Origin: Scilla litardierei
Lineage: Eukaryota > Streptophyta > Magnoliopsida > Asparagales > Asparagaceae
Length of the DNA stretch: 64,000 nt
Reading direction: 5' to 3'
Assembly: GCA_030789695.1 (NCBI GenBank)
Contig: CM061139.1
Span: 102,098,037 to 102,162,036 of the forward strand
Shown here: in pieces, positions 54,387-64,000 of the stretch
Layout: each line of letters starts with the position of its first letter
How positions within the stretch are numbered: the first letter of the stretch is position 1
The notes under the pieces: model-generated
Database searches by the model: none
What the model was told of the DNA's origin: nothing
The model's input: only the letters and a program-made list of their open reading frames with translations
Position numbers and translations under genes: made by a program

Positions 54387-56203
54387 TGGTCGCTCCGGGA
54401 CGTACACCCAAAGAACGGTTGTAGTTTTACCGCAAGCGCACGGTATAGCGGCGAGCGGGTATCGAACACAGGGAGGACGAATGACCGTGCTTGCTCCTAA
54501 TCAACCTGGCTATTTAAGAATAGAGAGAATTGCCTTGGGCGATCCTGTCACAATCGTCAGAAAAATGTGCGAAATATCAAATCAAATAAAGAACGCCTAG
54601 GGAATGGGGAATCCCCGCTACTCACCGTATTTCATAAATGTGGTTCGTCGGTATCAAAATTGCTAGAATGAGAATTTGGATGAACTAGTTGCAAATAAAT
54701 GTGGAACCAAGCTCACGCTCTCGCGCTGTTGCCGGTCTATAGCTATCCTAGGGTCGGGTCCAATCTCTTGCAAACCCTAGCCTAGGAAAACTAGCATTAG
54801 GATCAACATCATCGTCCGATTGCGCACCGAGCCCAATCTCTTGCAAACTCGGTCCACAATCTAAATTAGGATAGTTCCTACCCGTCCAATCTCTTGCAAA
54901 CGGGTATCGGCACGGAATTGCAACCGGAGATCCTAGTATCGATCCAATCTCTTGCAAACCGATACTTCGAAAGTCCGACTCCAACCCAATTCGGATTTCT
55001 AGGGCTTCCTATCAAATTGGGATCCAATCTCTTGCAAATCCCAATTGATATGAATACCTAGCTATCCGTAGTAATTCGATCCCAATCTAATCTCTAATTA
55101 TTGATTCTAGCACAATTTCTACCAATTTATCACAAATACGAAATTGGGCTTGTAGGGTTCATCCCCACGCCCCAAGACGTGGAGACTACTCACAAATCAT
55201 GGCAATAGCACAAAAATAATCAATGAAATAGGAAATGGAATTCATCACAACAATGATATAAACAATAAAAATTGAGTTTTTGGGGAAGAGATGCAAACCA
55301 ATGTAGTTCTTCAATTAATCCAACAAAAATCCAAGTTTTTCCTCTTCTCCAATCACAAATAATAAAGCTAAAAAGTAGTCTCAAAAAGCTGCAAAAAATC
55401 TAAGAGATGGCTCTCAAAACTAGGGTAAAAACAGGGCTTAAATAGCCCCAAAAATTGTCCAAAAATCCTGACCAAAACGCCCCTGCACAGCCTGTTTTCC
55501 GCAAATTTCGCTACAGGCAGCGCATCGCACTCGGCCGAGTGACAAAAGTCGCTCGGCCGAGTGAAAACCCTGTCATTTTCCAGTAAGTCGGGGGCTTCAA
55601 GGGTCTTCAGTTCGGAGGCGGCTCGGCCAAGTGAGTTGTCGTCACTCGGCCGATGGCTTCACTGCACTCGGGCGGACGTGGTTTGCCACTCGGCCGAGTG
55701 GGTCTTCTGAAGCTCAGGTGGCCGAAAAACAGAAACTTCGATATTTTGGAGGGGCTTCGTCTGGGCGCCACTCGGGCGGACGTGGTATAGTCACTCGGCC
55801 GATGTGGTCTCCGTCGCTCGGCCGAGTACACATGGAAATCGTGTCTGAACGGGTCGGCCGAGCAGTGTCTCGCTGGTCGGCCGAGTGGCTCCTCCACTCG
55901 GCCGAGTGGGACACAAAAGATGCCCATTCTGCTTATTTTGGCCTCCTCGTCGCTCCTGCGACGTCCATTCTTCTTCCGCTCCTCTCCAACAGCAAAATAT
56001 CCCTCGGGGAGGTCGTCGGTGGCCGTCTAGAGTAAGCGCGTCTCGAGATCACTCCAAATCGCGCCAAATCACCTGAAATGCGACAAAAACAACAAATCGT
56101 GAAAAGCATCGCAATATCGTCGATATATCGTGAAAAACATGATTTGGGCGATCTAAATGGCATGCAAATACACGGAAAAAAGGTGTAAAATATGGAGTGA
56201 TCA
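54387..56203 (-). repeat. 5' LTR of element C (right copy)
   Basis: 1817 bp, almost identical to 42501-44319. It holds the same five constant-loop hairpins (54748-55046), TATTTAA box and ACTCGGCCGAGT cluster (about 55530-55910). It is followed by CATGC (56204-56208). Confidence 0.9.
54748..55046 (-). repeat. Five constant-loop, variable-stem hairpins (right copy)
   Basis: Exact counterparts of 42862-43160; all five stems and the 14-nt loop are unchanged. Here they precede the tRNA-Asp primer site directly, so they would lie in the genomic RNA leader of element C. Confidence 0.88.
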
Positions 56204-56441
56204 CATGCATCAAAAACATGCATATCCGGGGGGCATCAAGCTTTATGGCGCCGTTGCCGGGGAGGCAACGTGCTTGTTATTTAAGGATTTCATGAACCCT
56301 TGTGTCTAGCTCTCATCCCTACCTCGCGATAATTTTCGTATTCTTTCTTTTTCCTTTTTATTTTCTTATTTTTATTTTTATTTTATCTTATCTTATCTGT
56401 TTCTTTCCCACTTTTCGTTTCACGGGTGTTTGTTGTTTTTA

Positions 56442-58879
56442 ATGCGCAGGAGTTCAAGAAGTCTCGACGACTTGATTCCCATTGATCCAGAGATAAACGC
56501 CACCCTAAGGCGTTTGGCCGCCGAGAAGCGAAGAAGAGAGGATCCTGAAACTATGGGGAAAAACACCCCACCTCACAAGTCCCTGCTGGAGTACTCGATG
56601 CCATCCATCGAGTCCACCTCCGCCATCCGTCCTCCTGCTATTACGGCTCAAAGCTTCGAGCTTAAGCCATCTTTGGTGACGTGGATCCAGCAGGATCAAT
56701 TTTCGGGTGCACCCATGGAGAGCCTGATTGAACATTTGGACTCCTTCTTGGAGAAATGTGACACCTTCTGGATAAACGGTGTCACAACTGAGGCGATTCG
56801 TCTGAAGCTATTCCCCTTCTCTCTGCGAGATAAGGCCAAGCTGTGGCTTAGGGGAAAGGACCCGAATACATTCAGCACCTGGGAGAAGCTTTCAAATGCT
56901 TTCCTGACAAAGTTCTTTCCTCTGGGGAAGACCATGAAGCTGAGGAGTGAGATCTCCTCCTTCTCCCAGGCCAGCCACGAGTCTCTGCATGAAGCTTGGA
57001 CGTGATACAAGGAGATGCAGCAGAGATGTCCCCACTATGAGCTCCCCATGTGGCAGATCATAAATCTGTTCTATAATGGGTTGAGGTATGATCTGAAATC
57101 GTCCATGGACGCCGCGGCTGGAGGGTCCTTTATGTCAAGAAGCGAAGAAGATGCCGGACAGATTCTGGAGAATATGGCATCTAACAATGAGCGGTGGTGT
57201 GACGAGAGAGCCACACCTAGATCTGGAGGCATCCACAGGATCGAGGACATCGACAAATTATCCAGCAAGTTTGACTTGCTGTCGACCCAGATCTCCGCAT
57301 TGATGGTAGGCACCGGTGGCGCCGGTACACAACAGATTGCTGCGGTGGAATCCGAAGTCTTTGGAGAATTCGACGGTGTTGACATCTCACCACCGTTGGA
57401 TTAGGCAAGCGCATTATTTTACAATCCTACGGGGAATGTGCCTTTTCCACCACAAACCAACTCCAACCCGGCCTACTCTCCAAACAACCGGAATCATCCC
57501 AACCATAGCTACCGGGCACCGTATTAGCAGCCGACTCAGTAGCAACAACAAAAGATATATCAGCCGGCTAGGCCTCAGCAGCAGCAGTCTCAGCAACAGC
57601 AGTTTTAGCAGCAGCAATTTCAGCAGCAACAACCTCCACGACAGTATCAGCAGAATGCTCAAGGGAATCAGTAGCCCATCCAACAGCAATATGGACAGCA
57701 GAGGGCAATCTCTCCAGTTGAGCCACTCTTGACTCAATACATAGCCAACCAGGAGAAGATAAATCTAAAGCTGGAGATGGGACAGAGAGTTCTCACTGAT
57801 CAGGTGACCCAGCTGGGGTTGCAAGTGGCGAACCTTCAGAGGCCGCAGAATCTATTACCGCCACAGCCTGAGGTGAACCCGAGGGGGACTAATCAAACCT
57901 TGGCGCTCACACATGAGCATGCCAACGTGTCTGCTATTGTCTTAAGGAGCGGAACACAAATTCCCACGAGAGTGCCCCCCGAGGAGCCCGAAGCACCGTT
58001 GGTCGTGGAGCGACCAATTGAAAAATTAAATGACGACGGTGCTTCGTCGCCAAAGCTAGCTATTTCGGAGGGAATCCATGGAGAGGAGAAGAAAAAGGAT
58101 GATGAAGGGAACCTCCGGGTATTCAAGCCCGTTGTGCCTTTTCCGCAACGGTTAGCCCAGGCCCAAATAGACAAGAAGTATGGCAAGTTCTTTGCCATGG
58201 TTAAAGACCTAAGCCTGCAAATACCCTTCCTTGAAGCTATAGAGACGATACCCTCCTACGCGAAATTCCTCAAGGATTTGGTGACAAAGGGTTGTAGAAA
58301 AGAGAAGGTCGTTCTGACGGCGGAATGTAGTGCTCTTATCCAGCGAGCAAGTCCGCCCAAGCTTAAAGACCCAGGAAGTTTTTCCATCCCTTGTTCGATT
58401 GGGGAAGTGCGAATCCAGAGGGTGCTCGTCGATCTAGGAGCGAGCGTCAGTCAAATGCCCCTATCGTCATACAAGAGAATAGGGATGGGAGATTTGGAGC
58501 CCACCGGCATGACATTACAGCTTGCTGACCGTTCGGTCAAGTATCCGATGGGAATAGTAGACGACCTCGCCGTTGATGTGAGTGGAGTACACGTACCGGT
58601 TGATTTTATGGTGATGGACATGCCAGAAGAGAAGCATACCCCTATTATCCTTGGACGGCCCTTTATGGCAACCGCCGGAGTTTTGATAGACGTGAAGAAT
58701 GGGAAGATTTCCCTCAACGTCGGCCAAGAAAGAGTCGAATTTGACATGGGGTTGTCGCTGAAGTACCCCGATCCTCCGGATGATCCTAGTATTAATGCGC
58801 TGGAGCTGGAAGATGAGAGAGCTGTAGAAGCAAGCTCTTGGGAAATTCTCTCGAGAAATCCCCCGACCACTTGGGAGAC
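56442..58879 (+). pseudogene. Athila B gag-protease, copy 2, part left of solo LTR G
   Basis: ATG at 56442. Shares with copy 1 the TGA at 57003, TAG at 57402 and several TAG in the Gln-rich stretch. It lacks the first stop of copy 1 (CAG retained) and has a private TAG near 57539. From 57729 the protease frame is open to the insertion: VDLGASVSQMP and ILGRPFMATAGV are intact. A C-run near 58860 is one base shorter than in A, shifting the tail. The reading frame is broken by solo LTR G at 58880 and resumes at 61816. Confidence 0.88.
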
Positions 58880-61810
58880 TGTAACGACCACTTTTCGTTG
58901 TACGTTTTTCGTGCACGTGCTTTTGGCCGTGCACGTGTTTGTTTTAGACTTTGTTTGTTGGTGAACACTTTTGTGTGATATGCCGTTGCGAACGCCTCTG
59001 AGAGTATTAAATAGTGGCACTATCTTGGAACGACACTTCTCGAGTCGTTTTTCCACAATTTAAACTTACTCGATGAGACGTGACGATTTTCACTTTTGAC
59101 GGGAGACGTTTCTTTTTTTAGTTTCGTCGTCCGACGTCAAAATTGAGATCCGTCTTCTTAGTTAGCTCACATTCGTCATCACGATCACCCCGATATTTAT
59201 TTTATAATTTTTGGAGTTTATTTGACCACTTTAATATTTTTAACAAATTTTATAATATTTTTAATAATTAATTTTTATATTAAATTCGGCCAAAGAAAAT
59301 TTATTTGAGTTTTAAACGTTTTAAAGATTTTTTGAGCCAATTTCCAGCTCATTTGGACCAAGTCAAATCCTTGGGTGAGTTGGAGAAGTTGAGATTCAAA
59401 TTTTAAATTATTTTAAACTTCTAATCCTATTAGATTTAGCCCTAGACCAAGTCAACCCATCTACACTATATAAACAACCCCTAGGAAGACCTATTTTCGC
59501 AAGAAATTAGCCCTAGCCTCTCCCAAAACCCAAATTTGACGTTACGACGATTCGTCGCAACGTTGCGACGAAGCAGCTCCGCACCGACCGAGAGAACGGG
59601 CTCCGTTCCCCCGCTCTGACCGGTCGCCCGCTCCGCATCCTAGCCGCTCCGCATCGCTGCAGCAGCCGTCGCCCCGTTCCCCCGCTCTGACCGAGGATTC
59701 CTCTCAGTCAGACCGATAGCTTCGCCCGCTTCCGTTCCGCACAGCCGCTCGCACCCAACCCCGCTTCGTCCCCCGCTCAGCGCCGTGTCTGACCGAGGCA
59801 CATCTCCGCACCGACCGCAGCTTCGCAACGTTGCAACGTTGCAGCACCCCTCTCCCCGCATCCAAGCGCCCCGACCGGGACATTGCCCCGCACCGACCGA
59901 GAGCCCCGACCCCGCACCGACCCGCTGCGATGCACAAGCCCGTTCCCCCGCACCGACCGAGCCGTTCCCCCATATTTGGCTGAGTACGACCGAGAGCAAA
60001 CGTCGCAACCCCGCACCCGTCGCACCGCTTGCCACCGTGGGCCCCCCAAGTTCTCCAGAGGTATTGTGGGTCCCCCAACGGTCCCTAGGACTACTGTGGG
60101 CCCCACCTAGGTGCGTTCTCTTCGACGATTTGCTGCGTACGACGTCGTCGCACGTCGTAGCCCGTCGTCGCACGTGCTAGCTTTGGAATCTGGAACCGTC
60201 GCTCCGGTTGATGCTCTGAACTTTCCAGCGAGGAAACTATATTGGAATCAGGACTTGGAGCGCGTTCTCTTATTCTAACCCCCGGCGTCGCTACCCGACG
60301 CCGATGTAGCTTTCGCGTCGTGTTGAGGTAACGCTTTGCACCCCTAGGACCCCCAACCCAATGCATGCTAATCAAGAATAAAATCAGTATTTTCAAAGTA
60401 TTTTAAATGTTTTACGTTCACTAATCAAGATTAATAATATGGACTTTAGGCCGGTGGACTTGTGCACGTATGATAATTGTGATTTTTGGACTCATTGTAC
60501 GGTGTGCTCAGACGTCGTACTTGCAGGCAAGTGAAACTTGCCGACTCTTGTGTAGGGCCATGTTTTTAGGCCACTTCCTTGTTTTCAGCGTAAAAGAGAC
60601 TAGTCAGTGAAATGATAGCTGGCTAGACGCCTACTTGATCTAGTTTGACAACGAAACTAGATCCGTCACCTAATTGATCTAGCTTGACAACAAAGCTAGA
60701 TCCAACCCTTTAAACTTGTTGTTCATGCATACTAAACTGTCACGTTTACTTTCCTTACCTGTACGCACTTTTAACTGCCATGCATTGCATCTTACATGTC
60801 ATCCCAGTTGATTGTTGCATTCGTAGCACACGCTACAATACTTGTACTCCTTGAAAACTACTTCCGGGGGAAACGGGCCTCATGTGTTGGTCAAAAGCCA
60901 ATGCCTGGGTTCCCTGGACCGGCTAGGTGCACCCCTATGCCATAATTGTTAAAAACACTTCCTGGCTCGTGATCCAGAAGCGAGCATTCCAAGTTCGGGG
61001 GTAAGGCCCTGGCTCGATACACGTGGAGGGGTAGGGATAAACGGTCGCTTGAGCTTAGGAGTGGCCTGATAAGCCCTCTAGCCAAAAGACGGAATCTCTG
61101 TGCACGAGGTGCTTACTTTTCTTGTCTTGTACTTGTCTTGTGAATGATTCATGCAATACTTGTCATCCATGCCATGTTTAAATGCCATGCTCGTACTTCA
61201 CTGTACTTTACCTTACCTGTTGCACTCATTACTTTAACTGCCATGTCATTGCATCATGCTAGAACTGCTAGGTTGCTTTACTTTTCCTACTTTCAGTTTC
61301 CTTGCACAAGTCTCTTGTAGACTTGCTGACATGTGCCCCTTGCTCTTTTGGGTGTCACATGTTAGACCCTGTGCCAGAGACCGTTGCTGAGTACGTGGTG
61401 TTTTGCTGACGCTGAGCCTGAGTCCATGATTGCCCAGGAGGATTTTGGTGGACACCGGTGACCATTCTTTGAGTCTTTGTTGAGCTTTATTTTGTTTTAG
61501 GCCTTTTGTTAGTTATTGGTGCGTAGCACCGTCGTTTGTACTTTGTACTTTTGTTGGCCATGTTTGGGCCTTTAGTCTCTTTTTCTTTTAGCCTGGTGGC
61601 TTTTTCTGTGATGTTGAAACTTATTTTATGGATATTCTGAGATATCTCTTTTGTCTCATTTAATTATTATTATCTTTGTTTCGTTCGCATTACAAGGACA
61701 TGCAGTTCTAAATTTGATTGACACTTATCAGACTTGCAGCTTTGTAGCTTCAAGTCTGAGCGGACATTCTCACGCCTCGCCTCCATATTTTTGGGAAGCG
61801 GGGCGTGACA
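58880..61810 (+). repeat. Solo LTR G (TSD GAGAC)
   Basis: 2931 bp starting TGTAACGACC and ending GGGGCGTGACA, flanked by GAGAC at 58875-58879 and 61811-61815. The last 21 bases match the end of the D LTR, so it belongs to the same broad group. Orientation + is taken from TATA CTATATAAAC at 59466-59475. GC-rich leader-like sequence follows (59530-60180), with an 18-base palindrome CGTCGCAACGTTGCGACG inside 59551-59572. Open frames in the GC-rich part are on both strands and not credible genes. Confidence 0.88.
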
Positions 61811-62124
61811 GAGACCATGGAGAGCAAGTTGGCTCACCAAAGAAAGAAGTTGCTGATGAGGCGGTCGCGCGACATGTGATCCCTCCTGGATTCCCAAAAG
61901 CTCCTCATACGAGGAGAAAAGGCAAAGAGCCCATGGGGCTCACCGGGGATGAGGTCCGAATCCTTACGCGAGTGGCGGTAAACGCCAATATGAGGGAGAA
62001 TCCCCCGGACCCCATCAACAAAGGGAGGGTAGTCGAGCAAGTTCTCTTGTCACCGCCGACTACTGCAAAGAGAGAACCAGAAATGATGCCACACTTTGGG
62101 CATTACCCGTATCTTCCACCTTGA
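61811..62124 (+). pseudogene. Athila B gag-protease tail, part right of solo LTR G
   Basis: Continues the interrupted protein: HGEQVGSPKKEVADEA through a basic HTRRKGKEP segment to TGA at 62122-62124, closely matching 27035-27344 of element A. The first five bases are the target duplication. Confidence 0.85.
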
Positions 62125-62171
62125 ACATCATCAACGGGCGTCGAGCTAAACGACGTTAAACAAAATCGCTT

Positions 62172-62189
62172 CATGGGAGGCAACCCATG
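62172..62189 (+). other. Conserved post-PR hairpin (B copy 2)
   Basis: CATGGG-AGGCAA-CCCATG, same as in element A. Confidence 0.6.
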
Positions 62190-62327
62190 TTCTAAACTTT
62201 TGTTTCCACTTTTTAGGACTTTTTCTTAACTTTATTTCATCTATTTTAATAAATAAATCCAGCCGCGAGAACTTCCGTTGAGGGACTAAGGCCGTTTGTG
62301 CACTTTTGCAGAAAACAAGGCCCCAAC

Positions 62328-62690
62328 CGATCGGGTGATAACTCACCCGATCGGTTGGGATGTATCAGCTGCCGGCCGTATCAGTCACTCAACGAATCGA
62401 TCGGGTGAAGCCAGCCGAGACCGTGTGACAGACCGGGTGAACTGGGCTGAATTCTCGGGAATTTTTGGGAAATGATCAACCGACCGGGTGGTACGCAGAG
62501 AGATCAGGTGACAGACCGGGTGAGCTGTACCAAACTTTCGGGAAAATCTGTGGAGCGGCCAACCGATCGGGTGAGTTATCACCCGGACCGGTTCGCCTGT
62601 AGCGTTTCTTCCTGCAATAATTTCGACCTTTAGGTCAACCGATCGGGTGACTTTTCACCCGATCGGTTCGACTTAAAATCCTATATATAG
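62328..62690 (+). promoter_or_regulatory. Internal promoter-like palindrome array and TATA box (B copy 2)
   Basis: CGATCGGGTG motifs between 62328 and 62668, the last pair with the same spacing as in A, followed by TATA box CTATATATAG at 62681-62690. A few motifs have decayed compared with A, but the pair next to the TATA box is intact. Confidence 0.65.
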
Positions 62691-63113
62691 CGCCCTCCGC
62701 CCGTTCGTTCTGCCCTCGCCAGTTTTGAAATTCCGATTGCCGTTTCGCCTTCTCCGCCTTCACCCGACGTCGCTCTTCCTCTCAGCCGACCCAAATCAAT
62801 CTCTCCACTCTCCTTTTTCATCTTTCCATCAATTTTGTCCCCTTCTTCTTCGATCTCACCCACTTCAAGCCCTAATTTTCACCCATTTTCCCCCATTTTC
62901 GAAATTGCTGGAAGGATTCGTCGCGGCATCACATGTGCTCCTGTTGCGTTCCGTTGGGTCGTCTACGAGCAACGATCTTCATCTTAATTGGGTAACCTCG
63001 CTCCTTAGCTAAATTTTTATTTTGCCCTAGATTTCCATTTTGCTCATTTTCCGTGTTTGTGTGTATTCATCGTATTTTGCATACACTCATACACACACAC
63101 GATTCCCGCACAA

Positions 63114-63519
63114 TGCCTTTTCACCGTGCTAAGCCCACCGACGCCAGCTCTTCCAACCCTAGGCCCACCCGTCGCGCTCGTTGCACACAAACCACCACCT
63201 AACCCGCCACCACCACCAATTCATCCACCACCCCACGCGCCCCTGACCCCGTTTACATTGGCGATGCCGAATACGAGGTGTCATTCCATGACGACGACCA
63301 AGCCGAATGCTTCATGTCCATGCTCCTCCTAGCTGGTGCTGGTGGTCGGGCAACTCAGGAGTCCGTCGAGCGTGACTTACATGTCCTTCACAGCCTCATG
63401 TGTCATATTCGCACTGACCCACCCGATGTGTCCGAGCTTCACATCTCACCCCCCACCACTCCTGGTCCTCAGCACAGCCCCCCATCACCACCCCCAGAGG
63501 GTGGTGCCTTTGCTTGATA
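63114..63519 (+). pseudogene. Miniaturised env-like remnant (B copy 2)
   Basis: ATG at 63114 (MPFHRAKPTD). An in-frame TAA near 63199 replaces a Gln codon, after which the frame is open through FHDDDQAECF and PDVSELHISPPTTPGPQ to TGA at 63517-63519. It lacks the frameshift of the A copy, so the intact family member would have about 135 residues. Confidence 0.5.
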
Positions 63520-63950
63520 CTTTCCCATCCAGCTTTTGCCTCCCCCTATTTTTTGTGCCCAACTGTCCTTGCGGGACCCTACTTTACCACTGCTGGGGAG
63601 GAGGACTCATTCACGTGTCGAGTCCCTTATTTTTTATTTTTTTTATTTTTCTATTTCCTTTCTTTTCTTTTATTGACCCCCCTTGCATATCTATGCATTT
63701 TCACGATCATATCTTTTGCTAGCACTGTCACGTCTAGCTTGGGGGAAGTCAAATTTTTCTGTGTGCTGTCGTGTTTCGTTTTTCTTTTGTGTCATTTGGT
63801 GTGATTTTTATTTTCTGTTTATATGTCGTGTGGTGTGATTTTTATTTCTATTTCTTATTTTCATTTTCGTTTGTATGATTCTCTTTTTTTTCGTGTCTTT
63901 TTGTGTCTGTGCGTATTCCCCACATATTCATTGCCCTCTCATCTTTAATT

Positions 63951-63992
63951 CTATTGCATTGAGGGCAATACAAGTTTCAGCTTGGGGGAGTC
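63951..63992 (+). other. Conserved hairpin plus G-tract (B copy 2)
   Basis: GCATTGAGGGCAATAC followed by CAGCTTGGGGGAGTC, the counterpart of the motifs at 4854, 29171 and 47699. Confidence 0.58.
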
Positions 63993-64000
63993 ACACTTCG

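Larger units (their letters stand above)
46924..56203 (-). mobile_element. Athila family C element, minus strand, 3' end truncated
   Basis: Read right to left: 5' LTR (54387-56203), tRNA-Asp primer site (54364-54380), gag-protease with one stop (54214-51557), conserved hairpin pair (51423-51376), internal palindrome array and TATA (51110-50763), an intact env-like ORF (50217-48013), a conserved hairpin plus G-tract (47699-47661), then truncation at 46924 against Athila B. RT, RNaseH and integrase are absent. The target duplication CATGC right of the 5' LTR matches that left of the LTR at 42501. Confidence 0.85.
56204..64000 (+). mobile_element. Athila B, copy 2, running out of the window
   Basis: LTR end (56204-56238), tRNA-Asp primer site (56246-56262), gag-PR pseudogene split by solo LTR G, post-PR hairpin, internal palindrome array, env-like remnant and the 3' conserved motif at 63951-63992. 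56204-58803 is nearly identical to 44320-46919 (offset 11884). Confidence 0.88.

Noticed and set aside
59640..60180. Long GC-rich open frames on both strands in solo LTR G
   Set aside because: They overlap on opposite strands, are Arg/Gly/Pro-rich without domains, and lie inside a solo LTR with a target duplication.

Overview
This window comes from a flowering plant nuclear genome, probably a eudicot. It looks like a repeat-dense intergenic region of nested LTR retrotransposons. Evidence for a plant: Athila-type Ty3/gypsy elements with a tRNA-Asp primer site, an L1-type zf-RVT fragment, a FAR1-type DNA-binding remnant, and AT-rich DNA with long microsatellites. I see no intact host gene, no rRNA or tRNA gene, no CRISPR array and no bacterial operon structure.

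Layout. (1) 1-7829: right part of an Athila-lineage element (call it F) on +. Its gag-PR-RT-RNaseH-integrase frame is broken only by one in-frame TAG, and it ends in a 1.7 kb LTR. (2) 7830-11371: minus-strand Ty1/copia-like remnant with a gag stub, a tRNA-iMet primer site and two tandem LTRs. (3) 11372-19970: mostly non-coding, with a FAR1-like pseudogene, GA and TA microsatellites, a LINE 3' end and a fold-back repeat. (4) 19970-41886: a resolvable nest. A Tat-like element is interrupted by element D (minus strand, 20252-40360, target duplication AGCAG). One D LTR holds a gene-like block that itself carries the complete Athila element A (22806-32069, duplication AATGT). The other D LTR holds an F-family solo LTR (E, 35834-37886, duplication CTTCC). 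(5) 41887-64000: a second A-family element (B) present in two nearly identical partial copies on +. They flank a minus-strand third Athila family (C: gag-PR plus an ATHILA ORF-1/env-like gene, no RT or integrase). Copy 2 of B is split by a 2.9 kb solo LTR (G, duplication GAGAC).

How the parts relate. F encodes a full gag-pol but no env-like gene. A, B and C keep gag-protease and an env-like gene or its remnant but have lost RT, RNaseH and integrase, so they look like non-autonomous partners of F-type elements.

The most unusual signal is structural. In family C the transcribed LTR leader carries five hairpins with one constant 14-nt loop and five different, perfectly complementary stems. F/E LTRs carry a parallel set with another shared loop and compensatory stem changes. 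Hairpins with fixed loops and covarying stems also follow the gag-PR stop codon and the last ORF. Independently, four LTR families each have their own short inverted motif repeated upstream of the TATA box. In A/B and C the same motif and a TATA box recur inside the element, ahead of the env-like gene, as if the LTR promoter had been copied internally.
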